Shown here: piece by piece, positions 1 to 12,924 of the stretch | How the letters are laid out: each line of letters starts with the position of its first letter | Position numbering within the stretch: position 1 is the stretch's first letter | Assembly: GCA_963377175.1 (NCBI GenBank) | Contig: CAUJNA010000535.1 | Span: 962,501 to 1,026,500, forward strand | Origin: Effrenium voratum | Taxonomy: Eukaryota; Sar; Dinophyceae; Suessiales; Symbiodiniaceae | Length of the DNA: 64,000 nucleotides | Direction of reading: 5' to 3' | Program-made: the position numbers and the translations under genes | Notes under the pieces: model-generated | What the model was told of the DNA's origin: nothing | Databases searched by the model: none | Seen by the model: only the letters and a program-made list of their open reading frames with translations

Positions 1-1
1 G

Positions 2-74
<73 letters not shown>

Positions 75-478
75 CATTGTTGTTTGGGCTTTGTTGTTTG
101 TTGTTTGTTGTTTGCTGTTTGTTGTTTGCTGTTTGTTGTTTGTTTGTTGTTTGTTGTTTGTTGTTCTTTTGTGTGTTGTGTGTTGTTTGTTGCTTGTTGA
201 TTGTTGCTTGTTGTTTGATGTTTGCTGTTTGCTGTTTGTTGTTGGTTGTTGGTTGTTGGTTGTATGTTGGTTGTTGGTTGTTGGTTGTTGGTTTTTGGTT
301 GTTAGTTGGTTGTTGGTTGTGTTTGTTGTGGTTGGCGTAGTCGTCGTCATCGTCGTCGTCGTCGTTGCTGTTATTGCTGCTGCTGCTGCTGCTGTTGTCG
401 TTGATGTTGTTGTGGTGGTGGTGTTGGTGGTGGTGGTGGTTTTGGTTGTGGTGGAAGTCGTGGTCGTCGCTGTTGCTC
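1..478. repeat. TTG/GTT microsatellite and degenerate derivatives
   Basis: Perfect (TTG)n fills the first 74 bases or so. It then degrades into TTG/TTTG/GTTGG and later GTC/GCT/GTG triplet runs up to about base 478. The open frames here encode only poly-Leu/Val/Cys and are repeat artefacts. The array continues off the left edge of the window. Confidence 0.95.
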
Positions 479-1499
479 ATTCTGTAGGTCGCTTAGACAG
501 AAGGGTACATTCGGTCATTTTCCAGGCCTGAGGATTCTTGGGCCGGGCGACCAGACCATATTCATCAATTTCTTCGGGTGCCCCACATTTAGCTCCGCTC
601 GCCCACGTTTCGCGCCTCACCCATTTGAATCAGGTCGTCCCCTGACTTGCTGGGCGTGGGCGACACGTTGCCCTCCGCGTCGAAGGCCTCAGCGAAAAGA
701 GCGAGAAGCGCTGTGTGTGTGCGCACACGTCAGCTGATTCCCGGAGCGCAAGCCATCGAGCTATGGTGAAGCACAGTTTCCAGCTTGCTCCCTGCTTGCG
801 ATACTAAAGGAATCAAGCATACCGGCAGGGTGAATCGGGCATATCATGATTTGAAGTGCTTCACTGACAAAGTCACTGCCAAGATATGAAAGTTTCCTAT
901 ACTGCAATGGACACGGGAAAATCATCGAGCCCCCCTGGATCTCGGGAAATTGAGGAGAACCCCTCCACGTCCCTCCCAGATTACTACTGGATTTTGTTGA
1001 CGAACCTAAGGCACTCATGACGTTCTCTTCTCCACAAGTGGAGCCTTGAGCAAAGAAACGGCTCTGAAGTGAGATGTTGGTCCCACAAACAAGAAACGAT
1101 GAACCAACACGCATTCCGTTCGTATCTCTGGCCATTCGCGGAATGAAATGCCAAGTGCGGCAGGGCTCTTTCAGCATGATTGTGTGTGTGTGTGTGTTAA
1201 TGGCAAGGCACAATGCCAACGAGACTAAGCCGCAACAAGGCAAAAATGATGGTGGTGATGTGCAGTGTGCAAACAGCAGTAGTCTCTAGAATCGCTTGCT
1301 GCTTCTTGGACAACGGGCGAACACCCAACGCTAGCTGACAGAGTATTCATAGAAACACATCAACCAAACAAAAGTGCGTGGAATGGCTTCTTTGCAACGC
1401 GCAATGCAGATAATGCTGTTCCCGCAAGTCTGAATAAATGATGTCCCCCCCCAGAATGGGCGATACCCTCCAGGTGCCGCTTTTTCAGTGGGAGGTGAA

Positions 1500-1643
1500 C
1501 CCGGCCCACGCTCCGCGCCCGCGCTCCATCTCTCCGACGCCGGGGTCCCGGGCCCAGCCCCTGGCCTCGCAGAGGGACTTGGCCGACACGGCGTCCAGGC
1601 CCAGCAGCTGCGACAAGTTGGCCAGGGCCAGCGCCTCGCGGCG
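1500..1643 (-). CDS. Possible orphan exon, amphipathic helix
   Basis: The minus strand reads REALALANLSQLLGLD followed by AVSAKSLCEARGW, after a possible acceptor (CGTAG) at 1644. Composition and heptad-like Leu/Ala spacing look like a real helix, and the stretch is GC-rich compared with its surroundings. The product is unknown and no partner exon was identified, so this could be chance. Confidence 0.3.
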
Positions 1644-4600
1644 CTACGCGTCGCGTCGTCGCTTCGTCGCGCGTCGCGAGTCCTGTCACATGGACCGGAG
1701 TGAAGAAATGGTGCAAGAAAACGTCCCAAAAGAAGTGTCGGGGTTTGTATATCAAACCGTTTCCCCATAAACCAAGCTTGTCCAAGGAAATGAAGGCTAA
1801 AAAACTCACTGGTAGTGTTTGAGTGTTTGTCCGCTTGGGAATCTTCGAGCAACTTGTTCATACTGAAAACCACCTGGGCAGAGAATGCGAATTCAACCGC
1901 TGAAAAATAGTGGATCCCTCTGAAAGGAGCACGCATCATGAGGCCCGTCGCAAACGACGAGCCGAAGTTCAACGAGTCGACGAGTCCAAAGATCCCTTTT
2001 GGGCAAAGTCGCAAGAGGTGCGCCAAATTTGCGCCCGGCTGAGATCACCGGGATACACGCATATTCGAGACCCCCCAGCATCACGGGAGCCTTGGATTCC
2101 AGCTTCCTTTTGCCGAGACCGTTCTGGTTGAAGGAGTCCCGTACATGCTGCCAACTTGCAACCAACATACTGCCAACATGCTGCCAACAAGCAAATCGGA
2201 GGGGGACCACCCTGTGCCCTTCCATGTCAGTCGTTGGCAGGGAAGTGCAAGCACCGACTGCCAAACTTGGTGTTTCTGGATCCTGTTTGTGGGTGTGATT
2301 GCAGGCTGCGAGCAGTAGCCCTTAGGACCTGCGTCCCTCCAGGTTGACTAGTGCCTTTCCTGCCAGTCATCTGGGGTGGGTGGGCACAGTTGTTGTTTTG
2401 TGCTGCTTGTTTCGCCTTGTTTGATGGGCAAGGAGACTTGCTTTCAGCCGCCAACAAGCTGTTTAGATGCGAGGATGCACAAAGAAACCCCTCAAAAGGA
2501 AAAGCCATGAAGGTGATATCCAAGAGTGGAACCCAGCTACAGTCGATGCAACTTGAACGAAGCCCTCTGCTCGATTGTAGTTGGTGTATAGCCAAAAAGA
2601 AAGGGGGGCACCCTCATGGGTACATATGACCAATCGCCCTTGAGAGTGTGATGTGTCCCTTTTCATCAATGCCGAGCGCAAAAGATGATTCCCCCATGAG
2701 TCGGTGCGTTGCGCCTTGTAGGCATTTGCGATCTTGTCCAGAAGCTCTTCTCGACTCCTAAAGATGACCTGTCACAAGCCACTCCAAGTGAGGCTAACTT
2801 TAGGACTTCAGCCCCGCAAACAAGGACTCCTTCATGGGACTTGCGGGCTGTGATCCTTGATCGGGGGAGCAATATGGAAGCCGCAGAAAGCGCCGAATGC
2901 ATTTTCTGCATTTTGCTATGGGGATGTCCACTTGAGGAATCGCGTCACCTTCGGCTACTGCACCAGTTGCGCACATGGCTGGTATGACGGGTGATGCCAG
3001 AGTGCTTCAAGCTGTCCAGCGACGGATTGTGCAAACTGCTTGAGCACAGCAAGAGGAAGGATTCAACTTGATTCAATCAAATATCCTAGGTTCGAAACCT
3101 CCCTAGAACATGCTGATGACCAGAACCGGACAACATTATCTCCGTTCAAGCAAAACTAGAACTGAAACAGCTGGGTCTGCATGCTTGAAACTGGGAACTA
3201 GCTAGAGACGGAGTTCTTAGCTGGCTGGCGGCTAGCTGCGAAACAGTAACCCGCCTTGCAGCCGCTCCGAAACCGCCCGCTCAACAGAGCTAGGTTTCAC
3301 GCTCTGACAGGAAACTGCAAGAAAACAGACTCATCTGCAAAACCAGCTGCGTGCTTCTGGACTCTACCCCGACTGCATTGGCCCACAGCCCATCACTCTC
3401 CGGCCTCTGCAACCAAAGGCTGCAAGCGGCTGTCCCACGGGGGGCCCGCCTCAGCCAAGCGGGGTCAACTTGAAACCCCCGATCAAGCCTTGGAGGAAAT
3501 GTAAACGTTCGTCATGAGCCCTCGAAGCATAAAACTCCAATTGTTTGCTGGACAAGGGTGAATGATTGGAAACGGCGTTTCTTCCTAGTTCATCACATTC
3601 AAGCGATGCGTCCGCTTCTTCGTCTGATTCAATATTAAGAAGCAATCACAAAGTTCTGGACTTGTAGATCTCGCGCTGCTTGCCAGGGTGCGGAAAGCTG
3701 CGCAAAGTACTCTGCGTACTGCCTGGAGAAAAGCAAAAACAGGCTTGCGTGGGGGTCGGGAGTCGGGAGTCGACTGTTGTTTACAGGCCTCTTGCACAGA
3801 AAAACGAGAGTCCCACCGGCCTCACAGCTTTACCATCAAAGTCACCCGAGTGGTAGGTTGAAGGGAAACAACCTGTAGTTTCTGAATCGGATAACCCCGA
3901 GTCAAGAAAACGACCGTCCCAGTCCGCTACTTGGCTCCCGTGACTTCAGAAACTGAGCTCCGCGTGACAACATCTGCGAACATTCGGTCAACACGTCCGG
4001 CCGATAAGGGGGATTCATGACATTTCAACCACGCGCTGTCCAGCATATGTTGACCCCTCATGTGGATACGTCAGGTGCTTCTTGGACATATGAGCGATGT
4101 GACATTCCAACCGCCCCTCCCCCTGAAGTGGGCACAAACTCCCATCTTTCGAGCTCCAAAGCAAAGGCGAGAAGGCGTTTCGCAGGCTGAGTTCCACTTA
4201 TCTCGTCCCCACGAGGAGAATGAGCATCGCATCGAATCGAATTCAACAGGTCGCCCCCCCTCCCCCCTTCGACTTTATGGTGGGTGCATGTCGAATGTGC
4301 ATGCCTCCAAAGCAAGAATCGAGAAACCAGCTCTACTCGCCGCTCAAACCCCAAAACCCCTGCCCTTCGCTTCGCAAAAGTTCTGGTCACGGCACTGCGG
4401 ATCCTTGCCTTCGCCATCGCGCTGCAAGCGCCTTGGCTTTGCTTCTGGTGCAACCCGGGAATCTCACTGAGCCATGGGCGATTTCCAGGATTTGTCACTG
4501 TCCCCTTACCCCCTTTTCAGGGACCCCCAACATCGCTGGTGTCCTTTTGGCGACTGCAAACGAGGGTTCCCCAACAAAAAAGGAGCAGAAGGATTGCACC

Positions 4601-7600
4601 TATGGAAGTTCAAGAGGACAAAATTTGGGTTTCTCTTTCTTAGCCTCATTTGGGTTCCTCTCCCGGAAGAAAACGCATCGGGCCGGAAGTTGATCGAAGT
4701 GAGTGGCGATCGTTTTTTTGGGGGAGGGGGACCCTCCAAGCGGCGTGGCCCGTTCCTTGCACTTTCCCTACCTTCACCAACGGTGGTCCAAGGGCGGTCC
4801 CTAATGTTAGGAAACGCCAAACGGGTCCAAGCTCCAAGTCGGGATCAGTCCTAGTTGGAGCCAAAGGCAGGGCCATGGATTTGCATCTATCCATACTGAG
4901 GAGGGTGTATATTTCTGAGAATTCTCTTGTTGGGCTGCTCGACACAAGACCCATCAATGCCCCTACCTTCCTTAGGCTTAGCACGGGACAAACAATAGGG
5001 GAGGCCCCAGGATTCCACAGGACTCCCGGATGTCTGTACTTTCAAAATACATTCGCCCTCAATCATCACCCCAAGAGAAGCTACTCGAACTTCGTCTTTC
5101 CTGGGGCGCTGATCCAGCAGCGAGCACAGGCCTGTCGATTCACCGTACCTGAGCCTATGGACAAATCTTTAGCGGTCCGTGGCATGTCGAAAGCTCCAGC
5201 GCCCCTTGGCATTCGGCCATGGGTCAAAATCCGGTACCCCCAGTGAACATCCCAATCCCAACTAAAATCGACTAAAATGGGTGGTGCACCTACCCCAAAA
5301 ATGGTACCATTGGTTTTGACCCACAGCCATTTGGCATCCGTTTGCAACCCAAAGGCTCTATGGCATGCGTCCGCCTGCGGGTTCTGCTGCACCGGCGCTG
5401 GTGTCCTGTGCGGTTTGCCGGTGCCAGGGGCGCTTTTCGCTGGCGGATGTTTCGTACACCGTCTGCTCGAACCGTTCGTGTCACATGCTACAAGTCACTA
5501 CCCAAAGGGCATGAGGAACTCGAAAAAGACACTGCAATTACCTCCCCCACCGGCATCGGCTCATGCTGGTAAGTTACTCACTGGCGGTTGACCAGTGACC
5601 AGTTGATGGATACGAGTTCAACCCTGCAGGGAGCGCGAATCATTTCGGGAGAGGCAACCCGCCTTGATCTGCAAGATGAACAGAATCCAGGGCGAACATG
5701 ACGTTGATAGTTGAGGCTTGCTCCCGCCAAAGCGATTCCCGGAACAGGACTTGACAGCACAATGATACGCAAGCATTCCTTCAGGGCCGGGGGGTGGCGA
5801 ACCAGTGAGCTTCAATCAATTCTGTTGACCATCCTCATTCTAACTGACTGTTCTGCGGAAAAAAGAAGAAGAAAAAAAAAGAACAAAAACAGAGGGGCGG
5901 AAAGCAAACATGAACTTGGTGACACTCACTGACAGTTTTGTGGACAGCCTGGGCTGGAAATATAACTTCTGCAAAGTGCTTCTCAAAGGGTGAGCAAAGG
6001 GCGCCTACTTTGGTCACATCAAACGACTCAGAAGGCGCAATGGCTGCACCGTAAATGCGGGGTTGTGCACTTCCATGTTTGTTGGTGGATGGGTACCCGG
6101 CAAAAATCGTACAGCTTGCCTTTCAAAGAACAAGCAAAGCACAAACAGCCATCTCTTGTCAGAGCTCTCGCTGTCTGTCGCCCTCTCCTCATCCACAGAA
6201 ATCGCGCTGAGTCCAGCCTGCCTGAAGCAGAATAGCTACAGATAGTGTCTCTGCAGAAGACTCATACGAATTGAGCCGCCCAGCAGTGGAATCCACCAAT
6301 GGATCCCATGATCAACCCTTTTGGGGCCCTGTTGCCTATTGTGATCTAATAGTCTTTAGGGGATTCGGGGCCCCCGAGTTTTGGTAGAAGATAGCCATCT
6401 CGCCAAGACCCCAAATCCTCCAAGAACTCTGCTGAATCATGTGGGGGGCGTCTCAACTGAGGCAAGCCGGCACCAAGTTATCAATGCACTTATGTGGATC
6501 ACCAAATCTCGGACATGCCCACACGGCCCACATAGGAAGTGAGACATGCTTAGCGGGGGCCTCTTTCTTGAGACGTACCCACATATGTCTGAATGCCTCG
6601 CCCAGTTGACCCCTTCGTGCCCTCTTTTGCTCAAACCATTTACCCAACAACCGCGACCCAGTCACATAAAGGCCCTTGACTCCATCCTTGCTTCCGAAAA
6701 AAGACGAGTTTCAGCCGGCTCTCGAGGACCCGCTTGTCACTTGGCAGGCGTGTGTGCAGGCTGAGCAGGTGCGCTTGAGCGGGTGCAGTGATGATCGGCT
6801 TCGCTTGAGCGGGTGCGCTGATCATTTGGCAAGGTGTGGGTACCACGAGCTGCGCATGGGATGTGTGTGGCTGTGTGGGTGTGGGTGTGTTTTCGCCGGG
6901 CGAAGGGAGAAGTGCACAACAACTAGCAACAAACATAGTTGAAGGCGGGAAGGTTAGATCTATCACAAGGTATGCAGCATACACCATGTTTGACAACTTT
7001 GGGCTTCCTCCAATTTGGCTCCACACTTTCCTGAGAACAAACACGTTGAGAGCAGCTTCTCTCAGTTTCAAAGGGATTTGTATAATATATATTACATACA
7101 TTATATGATTTATATGTAAAAAGCAGCCCTGAGAAACCGAAGAAGATCAGTGCCTGCCTTCCAGCAGGTACGCAAGCAAGTGCACTGCACAAAGAAGGCC
7201 CTGATCTGCCTGCAATCTGGGCCAATTTGCCTGATCAGAGCCTCGCCCAGCCAATCGAACAAGCACTCTTTCATGGAACCTGCCATGTTAAACCATATTG
7301 AAAACAGTCGCAGCCCAGCTTGCTTCTGCAAACGCCTGCCATATGAACAGCAAACAACCTGGCCTGGCTATTCAGTACAAAGGCCAAACATTACATTGAA
7401 AGAGCCAGTGCCGTGACCTGTGACATCAGCTGAGATGAACATCCTCTCATGCTCATGAAGATGGAACCAGGGATTGCCCATTGGTCCCGTTTGTGAAAAT
7501 AGAGGGCCCACGTAAAGTGTGGAAATCACTTTTGAGATGGTCCAGTTGTTTGTTTGTCACCAGGCCAGGACCGTCAGGTTGACTTTTAACTTCCTTACAA

Positions 7601-8149
7601 GTCAAGTGGCACCCATGCATCCAGCCGTTTGGCATGCCCGTCGCCCACCTCACCATACACATGAGTGTTTCCTCACATTTGGGAGTCCACGTTTGCCGCT
7701 GCTTCCCCTTTAGCCAAATCAAGGAGGGGTTCTCTTGGACCCATTGGACTTCTGCTTCAGCCGCCGCGACTAAGCAAGCGATGTCGAAAGTCGCGAAAAG
7801 GCCAAAGATGATTCGGATGAATGAGGGACCCAAAGAAAGGAAGCTTCATGGATTCTCCGCCGCGAACAAAAACGGCGAGACATACCAAGAACCACAAGAT
7901 GGATTTAGTACTGCCCCGAGCATTTCCTTTGAGTAACCCAAACATACGAATCTGGAATGGGTGTAATTTAAGCCCAGACACTTTATTACTTGCACAGCCC
8001 GTGATAGACAAAAGAGAAAACAAACAAACCTAGTGGCTCAAGTGTGTAGGTCTGCTTGTCGGATACCTTTGTTTGGGTGGTGAGGGGAAGCCAGCCGGAA
8101 ACTGGGCCGAGCTTCAGAACTCATTTGACCAACAAAACACGTGACGCTG

Positions 8150-8310
8150 GGCAAGGCCTTGGCCCAACCCGCTGGCCCCTCCTCAGGAGGGCTAGGCTCT
8201 GGCGGGAAGGGCCGCGAAAGCTCCAAGTCCTGCGAGCGGAGTTTCCGATCGAACAGCTCCTTCTCCGCAGTCTCCAAGATCGGACTGGGGCATACTTTCC
8301 AAGCGGGCAG
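8150..8310 (-). CDS. Possible orphan exon, charged then Pro-rich
   Basis: The minus strand encodes a stretch containing ILETAEKELFDRKLRSQDLE followed by a Pro/Glu-rich tail. It looks protein-like and lies in an otherwise empty region. No domain was recognised. It could belong to the same minus-strand gene as the exon at 1.5-1.6 kb, but nothing links them. Confidence 0.3.
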
Positions 8311-9219
8311 AGCAGCAGAAGGCTTTGTTTCCAGCACCGACAAACATGCACAGGACCCTAAAGCTAAAACAAAATGCATACCAAGCGAAGTGAAGAAAGG
8401 AGAAGAAAGAACCAGTCGAGAACACCTGCATTTCCTCAGTGCTCTGACCATGCAAGGATCTCGTTGTCGACGGAGGGCACGACTGGACTGGTTACCAAGG
8501 ACATCTCCCCCAGAACCTGCAGGGTGCGCCCCAATGTCAATCCCAAACGATTGATCTCCTCTGAAATGGGACACCCCTCCAGGACCCCGTAGCCCCTAGC
8601 AGCAGCAACCTAAACCTAAATCAAGTGGAGCCCTATGCGTCGAAGGCCTCCCTTGGAAGGGCCTAGGCCTAGTTCTGGGGCCCTCGGCCTAAAAAAGGAA
8701 TGAAGGGCCTATATTCGGAAACCTGCACGTTTGTGCCCAGGCTTCATGCTGAGGCTGTTCGTGCTGCAGTTCAGCGGTCTCATTGCGATTTTCAGCCAAG
8801 AAGGATCAAGGGGTTGGCATTTGGAAAGTGGATTCAATCACCAACACTTAAACAACAGAGTGCGCGACATGCACTTGGCATCCAGAACCTAGGAGCTCAT
8901 CTAAGGGCATGCAGTTGTTGACCAGGAAACGCGGTGGCGGGTTTTTCCTGAGCCATGTGTGCCAATGCGCGCTGCACTGGCTGATAGGGCGCTGGAAATT
9001 TTCGATTTCCGTGCGTTGGATCATGTACCAGGTGCGCCCCTGCCTTGCGTTTGCCAGCGGTCAGTGGCAAGAGTGGGTTTGCTTGCTTCATGTGGACAAG
9101 TGGCCGTGCTTCTCAAGCTGGTTTTGCTCAAACGGGGCATTTTAATAATGGACACATCACAGATAGAACACGTGACAACAGGGGTTTGGATTCCCTGCAG
9201 CTGCATTTTTTTCTCTGCC

Positions 9220-9401
9220 ATGCCCGCCATTGTTCGCGATGCCGTTGTCGAGCACCTCAAGGCGCTTGGCACTTTCCCATGAGCAGCTCACTTTCTCAAA
9301 ACCGCAGGAGTTCTATGATGACTTCATCCTTCAGGATGGGGGCTACGTGTCCGCTCGAAGGAAGACGCTGAAGGCTAAGCTTGGCCTATCGCCAAAGGAC
9401 C
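9220..9401 (+). CDS. Two small exons, putative start of the 9.2-13 kb gene
   Basis: ATG at 9220 opens MPAIVRDAVVEHLKALG, to about 9270. After a TCAAAACCGCAG acceptor, 9308-9401 encodes EFYDDFILQDGGYVSARRK and more basic residues. The gap is about 37 bases, too short for a normal intron, so one boundary may be wrong. The start choice rests only on this being the first Met of a helix-like segment. Confidence 0.4.
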
Positions 9402-9735
9402 CACGAGCCCTATACTCAGTGGCAATGCTAATTCCCCCAACACCATCCAGATCCAGGCTTCGTTTTGGTAGGGGGTTATGGCCCCGGGGCAGCTGTTGCA
9501 GGGCCCCATGGGTTTTGCTTAAATCAATTCATGTTGGGGTTCGTTTGCTATTGCTTAAGCCGACCCAGGTTTCTAAGTTCACTATGGTGGACATCGAGCC
9601 AGCCAAGGAAAGGAATGGGAAATCTGAAGGGCTAAGAATCGGAGAAAACCAGGCCAGGGCTGGAAGTTGTTGGCTCTGGTTCGCACGGGCCGCCCTTGCT
9701 TGAATTTTGCCAATCTTCAAACAAGTTGCTGCCAG

Positions 9736-10080
9736 GTTCAAAATGAGGTCAACTACCCCTTGGTGGCCAGCTATCTTGCCGCGTATGCGCCCGCCTTGCC
9801 GTACAAGCGCGAAGTGGAGGCCGCATCGCAGCAGCAGTTTCCTGAGCACGAGCGCAGTGATCTCTCGTTAGCTGTCATGTCAAGTCTTGGCGGCATTCCG
9901 CCGCGCGGCCAGATTGCCTTGACGCACGCCTCCAAGCAACATTTTCTTAATCCTCACTTCACGGAAGACTACATGCACGAGGCGGGGCGGTTGCAGCTAG
10001 CAACCCCTGCAAGATGTGAACGCGCAGCTCAAGCCCTAGCTGGGATCTGTGGGCGTTTTTGCCAAGGCAGCGCTAGTTAG
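9736..10080 (+). CDS. Exon, uncharacterised folded domain
   Basis: After a CCAG acceptor the frame is open to a stop at 10078-10080. It encodes VNYPLVASYLAAYAPALPY, then a Glu/Gln-rich helix, then ALTHASKQHF and a Cys/Ala-rich helix. Composition is protein-like throughout, and a full exon of 110 or so codons is plausible. I do not recognise the family. The real 3' boundary may precede the stop. Confidence 0.45.
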   Translation, partial: VQNEVNYPLVASYLAAYAPALPYKREVEAASQQQFPEHERSDLSLAVMSSLGGIPPRGQIALTHASKQHFLNPHFTEDYMHEAGRLQLATPARCERAAQALAGICGRFCQGSAS

Positions 10081-10607
10081 CTCGCGGTTGTTTCATTTAA
10101 TTTATATTTAGAATATTATGTATAGTCCGCCCGTGCACTACGTCCCCTGCAATTCCCTTTGCCCATGTCGTTTGTTTGCCCACGTAAGGTTTTTATGCCA
10201 GTTCGCCGCGAAACCGTAATTTCCTCATCCCCTTGTTTGGGTGCGGGCGTCAGCTCAACGTAAGTTCACTATTATTGTTCTGCTTGAGCACCTGCCTCCC
10301 AACTTGAGTTCGCCCACAAACTGAACAAGGTCAATTGTTTTTGCCAAGTATTACATCCCTTATGCGTGGAAAAATGTGATACCCAAAAGCACGCAGTTTG
10401 TGCCGGTCTTGTGCTGGCATGCTCTTTTCCCGCAGGCGTGGGCAGTAGTGGAGGGTAGTCTTCACCGCAGCTTGGCTGCTTATATACTGCGGCGCCTGCA
10501 GCGCAATGTAGGGTCGAGGCAGGGGATGATCGCAAACAAGCGCTCGCATGGTCTTGCAACAGCCAAATCCTAAGCGGGGATACTTCATATATACTGCGCT
10601 GACGCAG

Positions 10608-10668
10608 GCCCAAACACGCCAAGATGCAGGAGCTCAAATCCATTTTGCAAGCTAAGCTCGAGGACCCG
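10608..10668 (+). CDS. Micro-exon, basic helix
   Basis: After GACGCAG the frame PKHAKMQELKSILQAKLEDPP-like helix is open to a stop. It is short, but the heptad spacing and acceptor support it. Confidence 0.3.
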
Positions 10669-10837
10669 CCATGACCGCGTGCGATGCGTGTAGAGCGTGG
10701 GGCAGCTGAACTGTGATAGGAGCATGGCCTTCTGAGAGCCGATGGGAAGCGAATTTGCAAATCCAGATCCAAGGGCTCGCTCTCGAAGGACTCGACACCT
10801 AATGCCTCTGCGCGACTGGCCCATGCTTTTGCTGCAG

Positions 10838-11030
10838 GATGGATCGCGTTCAAGCCTCACAGAGCTTGAGGTGGAGGGGCATGATGAGCCTGCCCCAGAG
10901 CAGGATGCTGAGGAGATCGATGAAGAAGCGGAGGATGGGGAGGATGAGGGAGAGCTGCTGTGCGATGACGAGGGCAGCCCAGTGAAAGGGCACAATGACC
11001 CTGTGCAGAGCTTGTCTGGCGCCGGCCCAG
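10838..11030 (+). CDS. Acidic exon
   Basis: After the acceptor TTTTGCTGCAG the frame encodes SSLTELEVEG and then a long Glu/Asp-rich stretch (EEIDEEAEDGEDEGE). Acidic tracts like this are common in chromatin and nucleolar proteins. The 3' end is unclear. The next exon uses another frame and starts after CCCAG at 11047. Confidence 0.45.
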
Positions 11031-11047
11031 ATCATGAGGAAACCCAG

Positions 11048-11173
11048 TCACCGAGAGGCTGGAGGACAGCCAGCTGCCCGACTCGCAGCCCCTAGAATCT
11101 CCGCAGAAGGTTTGCCCGCACGAGGTCATCAGCGACAATGAGACGACTGCAAACAAGAACGGCGATGGAGGGG
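11048..11173 (+). CDS. Exon with canonical GTAAGC donor
   Basis: The frame encodes ERLEDSQLPDSQPLESPQ, then HEVISDNETTANKNGDGG. It ends at GGG|GTAAGCGTG, one of the cleanest GT donors in the window. Polar and unstructured in character; product unknown. Confidence 0.45.
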
Positions 11174-11230
11174 GTAAGCGTGTGCGCGTGCCAGGACCGC
11201 CAGCCGCTGACCAAGGAGCTGCCTACGCAG

Positions 11231-11315
11231 GATGAGGCGCTGGAGAGGGAGGCAGAAGCGCTCTGCGACAGGCTGGCCAAGGAGTGCAAGGACAACGGAA
11301 ACCTGCTGAAGGCGG
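11231..11315 (+). CDS. Exon, acidic helix
   Basis: After CTACGCAG the frame encodes DEALEREAEALCDRLAKECK and NGNLLKA, a typical amphipathic helix. The intron before it would be only about 57 bases if the 11173 donor is used, so an alternative acceptor or donor is possible. Confidence 0.4.
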
Positions 11316-11579
11316 GCATTTGCCCATCACGTGCTCGCACGCCTGGCCTCTATCCAACCTTTCGCGACTACTGAGATAAAGTTGTTCTTCGTCAATTAAT
11401 GCGCTATAAAGAGTTACATCTATTATTTCTTTATCAGTTCGAACATTTCGTTCTGCAGTGCATAAATGTGCATGCATGATATGGATTCACTTTCTATGTA
11501 TCCCGCTTCCCCCCGCGTTTATCCACCCATGCGCCCGCCCACCCTTTTCTTTACCCCGTGCATGGCCGTGTGTCCCCTT

Positions 11580-12040
11580 CCGTGTTGGTTCTAGACCTTC
11601 CAACCCATCCATCCACGCCCGTCCATTTGCATCCGTCCATTTGCCGGCGCGTCCGCCTATCCTCCTACACATCCGCCTGCCCACCCACCAACCAGTTCCA
11701 TCCACCCATCCACTCACCCCATCACCATCCACCCACCCACCCACCCACCCACCCACCCCCCCACCCACCCGCCCACCCACCCACCCACCCACCCACCCAC
11801 CCACCCACCCACCCACCCATCCATCCATCCATCCATCCATCCATCCATCCATCCATCCATCCATCCATCCATCCATCCATCCACACTTACCATCCATCCA
11901 TCCACACTTACCATCCATTCATCCACATCATTTGTCCGTCCATCCATCCATCCATCCATCCATCCATCCATCCATCCACCCAAGCGTCCAACAGTTCATC
12001 CATCCATAAATCTATCCATCCATGGCTCCATCCATCAAGT
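11580..12040. repeat. CCCA/CCAT tetranucleotide tandem array
   Basis: Imperfect CCAT/CCGT units give way to near-perfect (CCCA)n at about 11727-11818 and (CCAT)n at 11819-11881. Two copies of a CCACACTTACCATC variant follow, then another (CCAT)n at 11940-11977. The open frames on both strands (HPSIHPSI and MDGWMDGW) are repeat artefacts. The array lies in an inferred intron. Confidence 0.95.
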
Positions 12041-12165
12041 TATTGCCCACACGCATCCATGATGCAGCCAAAAGTTCTGTTTCCCAGCCCCGACATACAA
12101 TCTTGCCATGTTTTTGTTATGGGCTTTCTTAGGCGCTTGCCTATCTAGCCCTTCGCCCTGTTCAG

Positions 12166-12741
12166 GCGCAAAGGCAGATTCGAGCAGCGTTGAAGAAGCC
12201 AACGGATAAGAAAGCCAATGATGATGATGCTGATGAAGTGGCAGGTGAGGATGAAGATCGCGAACACCGCGACAACCAGAGTGATCAAGACACAAACGCA
12301 CTTCCCAGGCGCGGACGCGGACGTGGACGTGGGCGAACAGGTGCTGGCCGTGGGCGCGGGCGCTCTGGGCGCAGCAAGTCCAAGGAGGACGCAATTGAAG
12401 CCAAGCCGCCAGCCAAACAAGCAAAAGCAGCCAAGCAAAAGCAGCCTGACGAGCCAGATCCTTCCAAGCCAGGAAAGCGCGCCCGCGCTGACAAAGCCAA
12501 GACCGCTGCGCAGGAGAAGGAGGGAGAGAAAGTTCATGAGGCTAGCGAAGCCACCCGGCCAACGCGAACACCCCGCCACAGCGGAAGGGACGAGGCAGCA
12601 AAGCCAAACAAGGACGCTGCGCAAAAGACCGCGGCAACAGGGGCCAGCAAGCCTGGGAGGAAACGTAAACAAGCTGAAGAAGACCCAGGAGACAAGCCAA
12701 ATGAGGAGGCTGGTAGACCCGGCGCGTGCGCTGCAAGCCAG
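12166..12741 (+). CDS. Exon, acidic then RGR/Lys-rich nucleic-acid-binding-like
   Basis: The exon starts after CTGTTCAG and ends at CAG|GTATAC, giving 576 bases or 192 codons in phase 0. It encodes an Asp/Glu-rich stretch, then an Arg-Gly repeat (RRGRGRGRGR, GRGRGRSGR), then Lys/Ala/Pro-rich low complexity like histone H1 or AT-hook-like tails. RG repeats commonly bind RNA or DNA. No folded domain is seen. This is the best-bounded exon of the locus. Confidence 0.55.
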
Positions 12742-12924
12742 GTATACTCATAATATTTGACGCAAAAGCCACTTTGGTGGAAGGCGAAGGATTATACGGC
12801 AAGCATCCCTATATACTTAACCGCCTGCAAAAGGTTCTTGATCAATTATGGTTGGGCCCGCCCTGAAAACGTTTTAAGGGTGGGTGTTGGCTGTGCACTA
12901 AGAGTCCTTGCTTCGTCCTGACAG

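Larger units (their letters stand above)
479..9219. other. Mostly non-coding, no recognised gene
   Basis: I recognise no gene in this stretch. It holds short low-complexity patches: a (TG)n run near 1180, a CTGCCAACATG-type duplication at 2145-2190, a CGCTTGAGCGGGTGC duplication at 6765-6815, and AGGCCT-rich inverted repeats at 8640-8710. Two minus-strand stretches look like exons and are listed separately (1500-1643 and 8150-8310). Other open frames are short, overlap on both strands and lack family-like composition. Confidence 0.6.

Noticed and set aside
2..531. Poly-Leu/Val/Cys open frames
   Set aside because: They are translations of the (TTG)n array and its degenerate flank.
8608..8622. 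CCTAAACCTAAAT as telomere-like repeat
   Set aside because: Two short imperfect copies only; not an array.
11487..12148. HPSIHPSI and MDGWMDGW open frames
   Set aside because: Tetranucleotide repeat read in several frames; a real exon starts only at 12166.
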